DNA of 18,859 bases, taken from Bordetella parapertussis. Its GTDB lineage: Bacteria; Pseudomonadota; Gammaproteobacteria; Burkholderiales; Burkholderiaceae_B. The notes beneath the pieces were generated by a model, which was given only the letters and a program-made list of their open reading frames with translations, made no database searches and was not told the origin of the DNA. The stretch spans positions 1 through 18,859 of the forward strand of contig CAMDNZ010000056.1 in NCBI GenBank assembly GCA_945903445.1. The letters are read 5' to 3'. The position numbers and the translations under genes were made by a program. Below are positions 6,445 to 15,384 of this stretch, one piece after another. Within the stretch, counting starts at the first letter, position 1. Each line of letters opens with the position of its first letter.

Positions 6445-8580
6445 ATGTCCGCTCGCCGCGCTATCGCCCCCTTGCCCGATTTATTGATCAGCCAGATTGC
6501 CGCTGGCGAGGTGATCGAGCGTCCGGCATCAGTGCTTAAAGAGGTCTTGGAAAACGCCATCGATGCAGGCGCTCGCGCTATCGAAGTTCGTTTGGATGGC
6601 GGCGGTATCCGACGTATCGCCGTCGCCGACGACGGCAGCGGCATTCCCCCGGAAGAATTGCCTTTGGCGCTAATGCGCCACGCCACCAGCAAGATCAGCT
6701 CCTTGGAAGAACTGGAGTCGGTCGCGTCCATGGGTTTTCGGGGTGAAGCCTTGGCGTCGGTGGCGTCGGTCGCACAATTGACGATCACCTCGCGCACGCG
6801 CGATGGCGCACATGCCTGGCAGATTCAATCGGGCAATACCGAACCTGTCCCCGCCTCGGGCCCCGTGGGCACCACGATAGATGTGCGTCAATTGTTCGAC
6901 GCGGTGCCTGCACGACGCAAGTTTTTGCGTTCGGAGGCCACCGAGTTTGGCCATTGCGTGGATGCACTCGAACGCATTGCGTTGGCGCACCCCGACATCG
7001 CGTTTCGCCTGTTCCACCATGATCGAGCGCAGCGTCAGTGGTTGCCGACCGACCCGATCCAACGCATTCGCGACGTGCTGGGTGGTGAGTTCGCAGAGCA
7101 GGGACTGCCTCTGGCAGCACCCGGCGCACTGCTCGCGCTATCTGGCATGGTGACCCGGCCCACGGCCGCCAGGGCGCGCGCCGACCGGCAATACCTGTAC
7201 GTCAACGGCCGTTTCGTGCGCGACCGCAGCGTGTCACACGCCTTGCGCGCCGCCTATGCCGACGTGCTGCACGGCGACCGTCAACCCGCCTATGTCCTAT
7301 TTCTGGACATCGACCCGACGGCGGTCGATGTGAACGTGCATCCGGCCAAGAGCGAGGTTCGGTTTCGCGACAGCGGCGGCGTCCACCGCTTCGTCTCGCA
7401 AGCGGTCAAGCAGGTGTTGGCGCACGGTGCCGGGCAGCCGGTGACGAGCCTGGGTAATGGCCAAGTCGGCCAGAGTACCGGGCACGATGTCGATGCGAAG
7501 CCAGGGCCAGGTTCGGCTGCAGTGCAGTCGGCTGAATCGGGCAGCGCTGAGAGTTCGACTCAGAATGCCGCATCGTCTGTCGGCAATACCGCCTCGAGCG
7601 GCGTACGGTCCGACGCCGATGGTGCGTACGCGTCATCTGCAAGAGCGTCCGATGCGGGGCTGTCGATGCCGCGCTATCAGACCCGCATGCCTTTGCATTC
7701 GAGCGACGCGGGACGTGCCCCCCGAACCGACTGGCGTTCGCTATATCGCCCGCTGGACGAGCATGCTGGCGCGGCGGGCGGCTCGCCATTGGCCGAACCG
7801 CCTGCTGACTACGCCGGGGCCCAACACCCAGGTGTCGACCACACAGGAATGGACACCCCAGGCGTCGAGCACGCAGACGGTTTCGGCACACGCACAGAGG
7901 GTCGTGAATCCGTTACCGACCTGAGCGATCGACGCACGTCCGCGTCCGGCGCCGCGTTCAACATCGATCCCCCGGATCGCGACGCTCATGCCGACGAATT
8001 CCCGTTGGGCATGGCCTTGGCGCAAGTACACGGTATTTATATCCTCGCCCAGAACGCGCGCGGTCTGGTGATGGTGGACATGCACGCCGCGCACGAGCGC
8101 GTGGTGTACGAACAGCTCAAACAAGCCTTCGATACTCGCTCGCTACCGCGCCAAGCCTTGCTGGTGCCCGTGGTGTTCAACGCGCAAGCCAAGGACGTCG
8201 GCACAGTCGAGGAGCACACCGACGCCTTGGCCGAACTCGGCTTCGATATGCGTCCGGCGGGTCCGACGGCCATTGCGGTTCGCACCGTGCCGGTAGTGCT
8301 GGCAAGCGGCGACATCGAATCGCTCGCCCGCGCGGTGCTGCGCGATTTGGCGCAAGTGGGCAGCTCCGGCTTGCTCACCGAAACCCGCAACGCCCTGCTC
8401 TCGACCATGGCGTGTCACGGCTCGGTGCGCGCCAATCGCCGCTTGAATCTGGATGAAATGAACGCCTTGCTGCGCCAGATGGAGCGTACCGAACGAGCCG
8501 ATCAATGCAACCATGGGCGTCCGACCTGGGTGCAGTGGAGCGTTGCCGAGTTGGATAAATTCTTCTTGCGAGGCCAGTAA
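6445..8580 (+). CDS. mutL: DNA mismatch repair protein MutL, endonuclease type
   Basis: GHKL ATPase that links MutS mismatch recognition to strand incision. N-terminal ATPase motifs are LENAIDAG with Glu36 and Asn37, DDGSGI at 62-67, HATSK at 79-83 and GFRGEAL at 97-103. The C-terminal domain carries the nuclease/metal-site motifs of MutH-less bacteria: DMHAAHERVVYE at 545-556, ACH at 656-658 and CNHGRP at 688-693. It should therefore nick DNA itself. With 711 residues it is longer than E. coli MutL (615) because of a low-complexity Ser/Ala/Gly/Asp-rich linker at about 335-510. The frame is open upstream to a GTG at 6307, but those 46 residues look unlike any MutL N-terminus; the ATG at 6445 leads straight into the expected APLPDLLISQIAAGEV. 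No clear ribosome site precedes it. miaA starts four bases after the stop. Confidence 0.95.
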   Translation: MSARRAIAPLPDLLISQIAAGEVIERPASVLKEVLENAIDAGARAIEVRLDGGGIRRIAVADDGSGIPPEELPLALMRHATSKISSLEELESVASMGFRGEALASVASVAQLTITSRTRDGAHAWQIQSGNTEPVPASGPVGTTIDVRQLFDAVPARRKFLRSEATEFGHCVDALERIALAHPDIAFRLFHHDRAQRQWLPTDPIQRIRDVLGGEFAEQGLPLAAPGALLALSGMVTRPTAARARADRQYLYVNGRFVRDRSVSHALRAAYADVLHGDRQPAYVLFLDIDPTAVDVNVHPAKSEVRFRDSGGVHRFVSQAVKQVLAHGAGQPVTSLGNGQVGQSTGHDVDAKPGPGSAAVQSAESGSAESSTQNAASSVGNTASSGVRSDADGAYASSARASDAGLSMPRYQTRMPLHSSDAGRAPRTDWRSLYRPLDEHAGAAGGSPLAEPPADYAGAQHPGVDHTGMDTPGVEHADGFGTRTEGRESVTDLSDRRTSASGAAFNIDPPDRDAHADEFPLGMALAQVHGIYILAQNARGLVMVDMHAAHERVVYEQLKQAFDTRSLPRQALLVPVVFNAQAKDVGTVEEHTDALAELGFDMRPAGPTAIAVRTVPVVLASGDIESLARAVLRDLAQVGSSGLLTETRNALLSTMACHGSVRANRRLNLDEMNALLRQMERTERADQCNHGRPTWVQWSVAELDKFFLRGQ

Positions 8581-8584
8581 GCTC

Positions 8585-9538
8585 GTGGCCACGCCCATTC
8601 TTTGCATCGCCGGCCCGACTGCTGCCGGAAAGAGCGCCGCCACGCTGGCTCTGGCGGCACGCTGGCCCATCGAAATCGTCAACGTCGATTCGGCCACGAT
8701 CTATCGCGGCATGGACGTGGGTACCGCCAAGCCCAGCGCGACAGAGCGCGAGCAGGTCGCGCAGCATCTGTTGGATATACGCGATCCCGTGCAGTCGTAT
8801 TCGGCGGCGGAGTTCTGCCACGACGCCTTCGCATTGATCGACGACATTCAGTCGCGCGGCCGCGTTCCGGTGCTGGCAGGCGGCACGATGCTGTATTACA
8901 AGGCCCTGCGCGATGGCCTGGACGATTTGCCGAAGGCCGATGCCGAGCTGCGGCAGCAACTGGATCACGATGCCGCCGAATCGGGCTGGCCTGCATTGCA
9001 CGCACGGCTGGCCCAACTGGACGCGACGACCGCTGCCCGACTCTCGCCCAACGACAGTCAACGCATCCAGCGCGCGCTGGAAGTCTGTCTACTCAGTGGC
9101 GGGCCCATGTCGGCCTTACTGTCGAAAGATCAAACAGATAGGACGCCGCCCTCGACTCACCATTGGGCAATGATCAGCCTGGAACCCTCGGACAGGCTGG
9201 CGCTGCATGCGCGTATCGCCGTACGTTTCGACGCCATGCTGGCCCACGGTTTGATCGACGAAGTGGGCAGACTGCGCTTGCGTAGCGACTTGCACCCTGG
9301 CCTACCATCGATTCGCTGCGTGGGTTATCGACAGTATTGGGCGCACCTGAATGGCGAGACATCGGCCGAGGAGGCCCGCGAGCAGGCACTCGCGGCCACG
9401 CGGCAACTCGCCAAGCGCCAGCTGACCTGGTTACGGGCCGATACGTCCCGACTGTCGATCGATTGCCTGGCAAGCGATCTGGTGGCCCGCGTCATCGATG
9501 TCTGCGCCCCGATTCTGGATCGGGCCGATTGCACTTAG
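8585..9538 (+). CDS. miaA: tRNA dimethylallyltransferase
   Basis: Transfers the dimethylallyl group from DMAPP to N6 of A37 in tRNAs reading UNN codons, the first step of ms2i6A synthesis. The Walker A-like GPTAAGKS lies at 10-17, the catalytic-aspartate motif DSATIYRGMDVGTAKP at 35-50, GGTMLYYKAL at 99-108, and RCVGYRQYW in the C-terminal half. The 317-residue length fits the family. The start is inferred to be GTG at 8585, with GAGG (8570-8573) upstream, because it places the P-loop at the usual distance from the N-terminus; an ATG at 8513 would lie deep inside mutL and add 24 unrelated residues. Its proximity to mutL suggests co-transcription. It converges on purM with a 20-base gap. Confidence 0.94.
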   Translation: MATPILCIAGPTAAGKSAATLALAARWPIEIVNVDSATIYRGMDVGTAKPSATEREQVAQHLLDIRDPVQSYSAAEFCHDAFALIDDIQSRGRVPVLAGGTMLYYKALRDGLDDLPKADAELRQQLDHDAAESGWPALHARLAQLDATTAARLSPNDSQRIQRALEVCLLSGGPMSALLSKDQTDRTPPSTHHWAMISLEPSDRLALHARIAVRFDAMLAHGLIDEVGRLRLRSDLHPGLPSIRCVGYRQYWAHLNGETSAEEAREQALAATRQLAKRQLTWLRADTSRLSIDCLASDLVARVIDVCAPILDRADCT

Positions 9539-9558
9539 CGCGACCGACGGCCCTACGA

Positions 9559-10608
<1,050 letters not shown>

Positions 10609-10629
10609 GAATCAGAGGCTCGCGGGGTA

Positions 10630-10642
10630 TGTAACAATTACA
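10630..10642. promoter_or_regulatory. Small inverted repeat upstream of purM
   Basis: TGTAA-CAA-TTACA is a perfect 5-3-5 inverted repeat in the purM leader, 21 bases before its start codon. The spacing also fits a LysR-type T-N11-A box. It does not resemble the E. coli PurR site. A single small repeat is weak evidence of an operator. Confidence 0.22.
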
Positions 10643-10725
10643 GGATTCGGGGCGGACATACATCGCGTCGTATTGCTCGCGAGTCGTCAAAAGTCCATCA
10701 TTTTACTTGGCTTCGTTATGAAACA

Positions 10726-10749
10726 TAAAAACCCTTCATACTGAAGGGT
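10726..10749 (-). terminator. Intrinsic terminator on the minus strand upstream of purM
   Basis: Read on the minus strand, an 8-bp perfect stem (ACCCTTCA with TGAAGGGT, loop GTA) is followed immediately by TTTT and then ATGTTT, the standard form of an intrinsic terminator. No annotated minus-strand gene lies upstream, since hda occupies the plus strand. It may end an unseen short RNA or antisense transcript, act as a leader attenuator for purM, or be left from a lost gene. A TAAAAT (10705-10700, minus) just past it could be the purM -10. Confidence 0.5.
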
Positions 10750-10810
10750 AGGAAAGCCTGCCGCCCCCCCGATACTCGACGTTGTTTTTTGTACCTTGCT
10801 TAGCCACACC

Positions 10811-11506
10811 ATGAACCGCCAGCTGCTGCTCGATGTGCTGCCTGCCCCCGCCCCGACCTGGGCGAATTTCGTCGTCGGCGCCAACCGCGAAGCCGTCAGC
10901 GCCGCACGCGACTTGCCCGTTGGGCGTGCCTTGTATGTGTGGGGCAATGCCGGCTGCGGTCGCAGCCACATGTTGCGCGCCATGGCCGCAGGGCCGCAGG
11001 CCCTGTATCTGGACTCGACCGCCCCGGCTGCCCGCTTGCACGAGCTGGCCCACCCCGATGGGGGGCAGGCCGTACCCCGATTGATTGCTGTCGATGACGT
11101 ACACCTCTTGTCGCCCGCTCAACAAGCTTCCTTGTTCGCCCTGTACAATCGCTGGCGCGAATCGGCAGCCACCTCTCGAGCGTTCGCACTGGCGATCGCC
11201 GGTGACCGCTCGGCGCGGGCCATGCCCATTCGCGAAGACTTGCGCACCCGCCTTGGGTGGGACTTAGTGTTTCGCTTGGAACCGCTGACCGACGACGATA
11301 AACTGGCGGCCTTAACGGCCCAGGCGCAAGATCGCCAACTGGCGCTTGCGCCAGAAGTCGTGCAATGGATGCTGACGCATCACGAGCGCGATATCCGGCG
11401 CTTGAGTACCCTGCTCGACGCGTTGGATCGCTATTCTTTGGCGACCCGACGTCCCATTACCATTCCGCTACTGCGCACCATGCTCGCAGACCCACACGCC
11501 ACATGA
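10811..11506 (+). CDS. hda: DnaA regulatory inactivator Hda
   Basis: AAA+ protein related to DnaA domain III. With the DNA-loaded beta clamp it stimulates ATP hydrolysis by DnaA and so prevents re-initiation. The 231 residues show a clamp-binding N-terminus of QLxL type (NRQLLLDVL), Walker A GNAGCGRS at 45-52 with arginine in place of the usual lysine (also the case in E. coli Hda), Walker B LIAVDDVH at 91-98, the arginine-finger segment REDLRTRLGW at 141-150, and a sensor II-like RDIRRL at 193-198. No DNA-binding domain IV follows, which separates it from DnaA. The ATG at 10811 is chosen; a TTG at 10796 would add five residues. No clear ribosome site is visible. The stop overlaps the next gene's start as ATGA. 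Confidence 0.9.
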   Translation: MNRQLLLDVLPAPAPTWANFVVGANREAVSAARDLPVGRALYVWGNAGCGRSHMLRAMAAGPQALYLDSTAPAARLHELAHPDGGQAVPRLIAVDDVHLLSPAQQASLFALYNRWRESAATSRAFALAIAGDRSARAMPIREDLRTRLGWDLVFRLEPLTDDDKLAALTAQAQDRQLALAPEVVQWMLTHHERDIRRLSTLLDALDRYSLATRRPITIPLLRTMLADPHAT

Positions 11507-12201
11507 CCTTTGCCCGCCTCGCGCTTTTCGATCTCGACCACACCTTGCTGCCCTTGGACAGCGACTATCAATGGGCCGACTTTCTAGCGCGCACCGGCCG
11601 AGCCGGCGATCCCGCTCAAGCGCGCCAGCAAAACGAAGATCTGATGGCGCGTTATAACGCAGGCGACCTGACCGCCGAGCAAGCCGCCGAATTCATGCTG
11701 GGCCTGTTGGCCCGCCACTCGCCCGACGATCTGGCCTTGTGGCACGAACAATTCATGGCCGAGGTGATTCGCCCGGCCATTCTGCCCCCCGCGCTAGCTT
11801 TGGCGCGCAAGCATCTGGAAGCGGGCGACCTGTGCGCGGTGGTGACCGCCACCAACAGCTTCGTGACAGCACCCATCGCCCGCGCCTTTGGCATTCAGCA
11901 TCTGGTGGCCACCGACCCCGAATTCGTTCAGGGCCGGCACACCGGTCGCATCCAAGGCACACCCAGCTTCCAGGCCGGCAAGATCGTGCGAGTCGATCAG
12001 TGGCTGGCCGGATTGGGCCTGACGCGCGGCGACTTCGCCGAATCGTATTTCTACAGCGATTCGATCAACGATCTGCCGCTCCTCGAAACCGTGACGCACC
12101 CTGTCGCGGTCAACCCCAGCCTTGCGCTGGAAACCGTCGCCCTCGCGCGTCACTGGCCCCGCATGCAGCTGTTCGGCAGCATGCAGGACGAGAAATCCTG
12201 A
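11503..12201 (+). CDS. HAD superfamily hydrolase, subfamily IB (SerB-like phosphatase)
   Basis: Haloacid-dehalogenase-type phosphohydrolase, cytosolic. Motif I is FDLDHTLL with Asp10 and Asp12, motif II is VVTATN with Thr115, the conserved lysine is near 160, and motif III is YSDSINDLPLLE with Asp186 and Asp190. The helical cap between motifs I and II (about 20-95) and the overall 232 residues match the IB group of phosphoserine-phosphatase-like enzymes. The substrate cannot be told; histidinol phosphate, phosphoserine and lysophospholipid phosphates are known for relatives. The ATG overlaps the hda stop in an ATGA junction, so it is probably translationally coupled. The stop in turn shares one base with the pcnB start (TGATG). 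Confidence 0.88.
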   Translation: MTFARLALFDLDHTLLPLDSDYQWADFLARTGRAGDPAQARQQNEDLMARYNAGDLTAEQAAEFMLGLLARHSPDDLALWHEQFMAEVIRPAILPPALALARKHLEAGDLCAVVTATNSFVTAPIARAFGIQHLVATDPEFVQGRHTGRIQGTPSFQAGKIVRVDQWLAGLGLTRGDFAESYFYSDSINDLPLLETVTHPVAVNPSLALETVALARHWPRMQLFGSMQDEKS

Positions 12202-13589
12202 TGATCACCGACACAATCAAGAAGTTTGTCTCGCGCCTGATGGGCGCCAAGACAACCGGCCCCATCACTTACGGCCCCGACCGCCATGCCATCGATCGGC
12301 GCAACGTATCGCGCCACGCCATCAAGGTGTGCGAGGTGCTGCAAGCCCAAGGCTATCAAGCCTATATCGTGGGCGGTGCTGTACGCGACCTGATCACGGG
12401 ACTGGAACCCAAGGACTTCGACGTCGCCACCAACGCCACGCCCGAACAGATTCGCCCCTTGTTCCGACGCGCTCGCATCATTGGCCGACGGTTTCAGCTG
12501 GTGCATGTGGTGTTCGGACAGGAAATCATCGAGACTTCGACGTTTCGCGCGCCCGCCCAACAAGAACAGGAAACCGACGAACACGGCCGCATCCTGCGCG
12601 ACAACGTGTTCGGCAATCAGCAGCAAGACGCAGAGCGCCGCGACTTCACGATGAACGCGCTGTTCTACGATCCCACCACCGAGACAGTCATCGACTATCA
12701 CGGCGGCGTGGCCGACTTACAAAAACGCGTGGTTCGCATGATCGGCAATCCCGCCGTGCGCTATCGCGAAGATCCTGTCCGCATGTTGCGCGCCGTGCGC
12801 TTCGCCGCGAAGCTGAACGCCACCATCGATCCCGGGACCCGTGAACCCATTCGCGATCTGGCCGACCTGGTCGACAACGTGCCAGCCTCGCGCCTGTTCG
12901 ACGAGATGCTCAAGTTGCTGACCTGCGGCCATGCGATGGATTGTCTGCGTCAGCTGCGCGCCGAAGGCTTGCATCACGGCCTGCTGCCATTGTTGGACGT
13001 CGTGTTGGAGCAGCCCGACGGCGAAAAATTCGTCGCGCTCGCCTTGGAGCGTACCGATGCACGGGTGCGCGCAGGCAAGACCATCAGCCCCAGTTTCCTG
13101 TTCGCAGCTCTGCTGTGGCAACAGGTCGAACTACGCTGGCGCGAATTCGCCCGCCAGGGTGAACACGCCGTCGCCGCCTTGATCCAAGCCGCCGATGCCG
13201 TGCTGGACGAGCAGACCGAACGCATGGCCATCCAGCGCCGATTCGCCTCGGACATGCGTGAAATCTGGTTCATGCAACCGCGTTTCGAGCGCCGCCAGCC
13301 CAAGACCATTTATCGCATGCTAGAACAGCCGCGCTTTCGCGCGTCTTGCGATTTTCTCCAACTGCGTGCCGCCTCGGGCCAGTTCGACAGCGTGCTGGCG
13401 CAGTGGTGGATGGATCTGGCCAACGCCAGCGACGAGACCCGCAGCGAGATGTTGGACGAACTGGCGCAATTGCCGCGCGAGCAGGTCGAAGGCGATGCCC
13501 CCGCCACCAAACGACGTCGCCGCACCCGTCGTCGCCGCCCTGTGGGTGCATCGGGTAGCGGGTCGCCGGACAGCGGTATCCAAGGATGA
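12201..13589 (+). CDS. pcnB: Poly(A) polymerase I
   Basis: Class II nucleotidyltransferase that adds 3' poly(A) tails and so promotes RNA decay; it also influences plasmid copy number through antisense RNA stability. The catalytic head shows YIVGGAVRD at 55-63, DFDVAT at 72-77 with the metal-binding aspartates, RRDFTMNAL at 146-154 and REDPVRMLRAVRF at 189-201. At 462 residues it has the length and the very basic C-terminal tail (KRRRRTRRRR type) of PcnB, which separates it from the CCA-adding enzyme. The ATG at 12201 shares its first base with the HAD-gene stop, and the pcnB stop overlaps folK as ATGA. Such a tight run points to one operon. Confidence 0.95.
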   Translation: MITDTIKKFVSRLMGAKTTGPITYGPDRHAIDRRNVSRHAIKVCEVLQAQGYQAYIVGGAVRDLITGLEPKDFDVATNATPEQIRPLFRRARIIGRRFQLVHVVFGQEIIETSTFRAPAQQEQETDEHGRILRDNVFGNQQQDAERRDFTMNALFYDPTTETVIDYHGGVADLQKRVVRMIGNPAVRYREDPVRMLRAVRFAAKLNATIDPGTREPIRDLADLVDNVPASRLFDEMLKLLTCGHAMDCLRQLRAEGLHHGLLPLLDVVLEQPDGEKFVALALERTDARVRAGKTISPSFLFAALLWQQVELRWREFARQGEHAVAALIQAADAVLDEQTERMAIQRRFASDMREIWFMQPRFERRQPKTIYRMLEQPRFRASCDFLQLRAASGQFDSVLAQWWMDLANASDETRSEMLDELAQLPREQVEGDAPATKRRRRTRRRRPVGASGSGSPDSGIQG

Positions 13590-14089
13590 TGACAGCTATT
13601 CGGACGCGTGCTGCCTATATCGGGCTGGGCGCAAATCTGGGCGACCCTCAGAACACCCTGCAAGCCGCTGCAGCAGCCTTGGCAGCGCTGCCGGGCGTGC
13701 GGCACTGCGTGTTGTCGCCTTTCTACCGGAGTGCGCCGGTGCAGGCCACCGGCCCCAACTTCGTGAACGCCGTCGCCCGTCTGGACACCACGCTAGCGCC
13801 TTTGGATATCCTGGATGCCTTGCAAACCATCGAGCAGCAGTATCACCGTCAACGTCCCTACCGCAACGCGCCGCGCACATTGGATTTGGATCTGTTGCTG
13901 ATCGAAGGCGTAACGCTCAATAGCGAACGCTTGATGGTGCCGCATCCGCGCATGCACGAACGGGCGTTCGTCTTGCTGCCCCTGGCAGATCTGGCGCCGG
14001 AGCTTCGTTTGGCGCAGGGCGCGGTGCAAACCTTGTTGGCGCGTTGCGCCGATCAGGTCGTCGAACGACTGGACGTGAAGCCAGCCTGA
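13586..14089 (+). CDS. folK: 2-amino-4-hydroxy-6-hydroxymethyldihydropteridine pyrophosphokinase
   Basis: HPPK transfers pyrophosphate from ATP to hydroxymethyldihydropterin, a folate-pathway step before FolP. The 167 residues include the N-terminal AYIGLGANLGDP at 10-21, SPFYRSAPV near 44-52, and the HPPK signature RNAPRTLDLDLL at 93-104 with the two magnesium-binding aspartates at 100 and 102, then VPHPRMHERAFVLLPL at 118-133. The first ATG overlaps the pcnB stop as ATGA; the second ATG at 13589 is equally possible and would remove one residue. It is the last gene of the hda-HAD-pcnB-folK run and converges on a CoA-transferase gene 67 bases away. Confidence 0.95.
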   Translation: MMTAIRTRAAYIGLGANLGDPQNTLQAAAAALAALPGVRHCVLSPFYRSAPVQATGPNFVNAVARLDTTLAPLDILDALQTIEQQYHRQRPYRNAPRTLDLDLLLIEGVTLNSERLMVPHPRMHERAFVLLPLADLAPELRLAQGAVQTLLARCADQVVERLDVKPA

Positions 14090-14105
14090 GTCGACACAGT
14101 ACACC

Positions 14106-14137
14106 GGGCATGGCATTTAGCATTATGCCGCCCCTTT
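14106..14137. terminator. Bulged hairpin in the folK/CoA-transferase convergent gap
   Basis: GGGC-at-GGCAT (14106-14116) can pair with ATGCC-GCCC (14125-14133) around an eight-base loop, with a two-base bulge. CTTT follows on the plus strand. It lies in the only gap between two converging operons, where a terminator is expected, but the fold is imperfect and the T-run short. Confidence 0.3.
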
Positions 14138-14156
14138 GCACCTCTGTCGGGCCAGA

Positions 14157-15371
14157 CTATACCGCGCTGGCCGCGCGCAAGGTCGCAATATCGCCTGAGT
14201 CGAAACCCAGGGACGACAAGACCTGATCGGTGTGTTGCCCCACGCCGGGCACTCCCGCCATCCGTGCATCAAAAGCGTTGCTGGTACCAGGCGGCAACAA
14301 GGCAGGCAATCGGCCCGCCGGACTATCGACTTCGCGCCAACGATCGCGTGCTTTCAACTGCGGATGACGCCACACCCCCGCCATGTCGTTGACCTGGGCG
14401 TTGGCGATACCCGCGCTTTCCAGGCGTTCAGACACCTGCACACCCGTCATGCCGTCGAACGCGACGACGATCAAGGCACGCAATATCTCGCGGTTCTCGA
14501 CCCGACGCGAGTTCGATGAAAAACGGCTGTCGTCGGCCAGCGCAGGCTGCTCCAGAATGCGTTCGCAAAACACGCGCCATTCGCGTTCGTTTTGCAGCCC
14601 TAGCATGATGGTCGATCCATCGCCGACAGGAAACGGCCCGTACGGATAGATGCTGGCGTGGGCCGCGCCTGCCCGCACGGGCGGTGGCGCACCCTCGAAG
14701 GCGTAATACATCGGAAAGCTCATCCATTCGACCATGCTCTCCAGCATCGAGACGTCCAGGCGGCTTCCCTTGCCCGTGCGTTCACGCAACAGCAGGGCGT
14801 TCAGGATGCCACTGTAGGCGTACATGCCGGCGGCGATATCGGAGATCGAACATCCTGCCTTGACCCCCTCGTCCGGCGTGCCCGTGACCGAGACGAATCC
14901 GCTCTCGCTCTGGATGAGCAGGTCGTAGGCTTTTTTGTCCTGATAAGGACCGCCTTCGCCATAACCTGAAATGTCGCACACGATCAGACGTGGATAGCGT
15001 GCGTGCAGCGCCTCGAACGACAGTCCCAGCCGAGCCGCGGCGCCGGGCGCTAAGTTTTGCACCAGCACGTCGGCGCGATCCAGCAGGCGCGCCATGACCT
15101 CGTTGGCACCGGCTTGTTTGAGATCCAGCGTCAGGCTTTCCTTGGACCGGTTGGTCCACACGAAGTGCGAGGCCAGGCCGCGCACCCGTTCGTCGTAGCC
15201 GCGGGCAAAATCGCCTACGCCCGGACGTTCGACCTTGATGACCCGTGCACCCATATCGGCCAGTTGCCGCGTACAGAACGGCGCGGCGATCGCGTGTTCG
15301 AGACTGACCACAGTAATGCCGTCCAGCGGACGCGGTGCATCGCGCAACGCGGACTTATTGGATTGAGCCAT
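14157..15371 (-). CDS. CaiB/BaiF family class III CoA-transferase
   Basis: Family III CoA-transferases move CoA between a donor such as succinyl-CoA and a free carboxylic acid through a covalent aspartyl intermediate. The 404 residues begin with the typical PLDGITVVSLEHAIAAPFCT and GARVIKVERPGVGDFARG segments, followed by NLAPGAAARLGL near 106-116, ISGYGEGGPYQDKKAYD near 134-150 with the expected catalytic aspartate at 150, and YAYSGILNALLLRERTGKG in the second half. The ATG at 15371 follows AAAGG at about ten bases; the frame is open further upstream but only through the preceding gene. It is the last gene of the leftward operon, 13 bases after the dehydratase gene. It would activate the pathway's acid; the substrate is not deducible from the sequence. 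Confidence 0.9.
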   Translation of the reverse strand: MAQSNKSALRDAPRPLDGITVVSLEHAIAAPFCTRQLADMGARVIKVERPGVGDFARGYDERVRGLASHFVWTNRSKESLTLDLKQAGANEVMARLLDRADVLVQNLAPGAAARLGLSFEALHARYPRLIVCDISGYGEGGPYQDKKAYDLLIQSESGFVSVTGTPDEGVKAGCSISDIAAGMYAYSGILNALLLRERTGKGSRLDVSMLESMVEWMSFPMYYAFEGAPPPVRAGAAHASIYPYGPFPVGDGSTIMLGLQNEREWRVFCERILEQPALADDSRFSSNSRRVENREILRALIVVAFDGMTGVQVSERLESAGIANAQVNDMAGVWRHPQLKARDRWREVDSPAGRLPALLPPGTSNAFDARMAGVPGVGQHTDQVLSSLGFDSGDIATLRAASAV

Positions 15372-15384
15372 GATGCAGATACCT

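Noticed and set aside
7400..7980. Possible insertion of foreign DNA within mutL
   Set aside because: The frame is continuous, base composition matches the flanks, and variable linkers are normal for MutL; no repeats or mobile genes bound it.
10943..10966. Hda Walker A motif with arginine instead of lysine, as a sign of a dead ATPase
   Set aside because: E. coli Hda also has arginine at this position, so it is a family trait.
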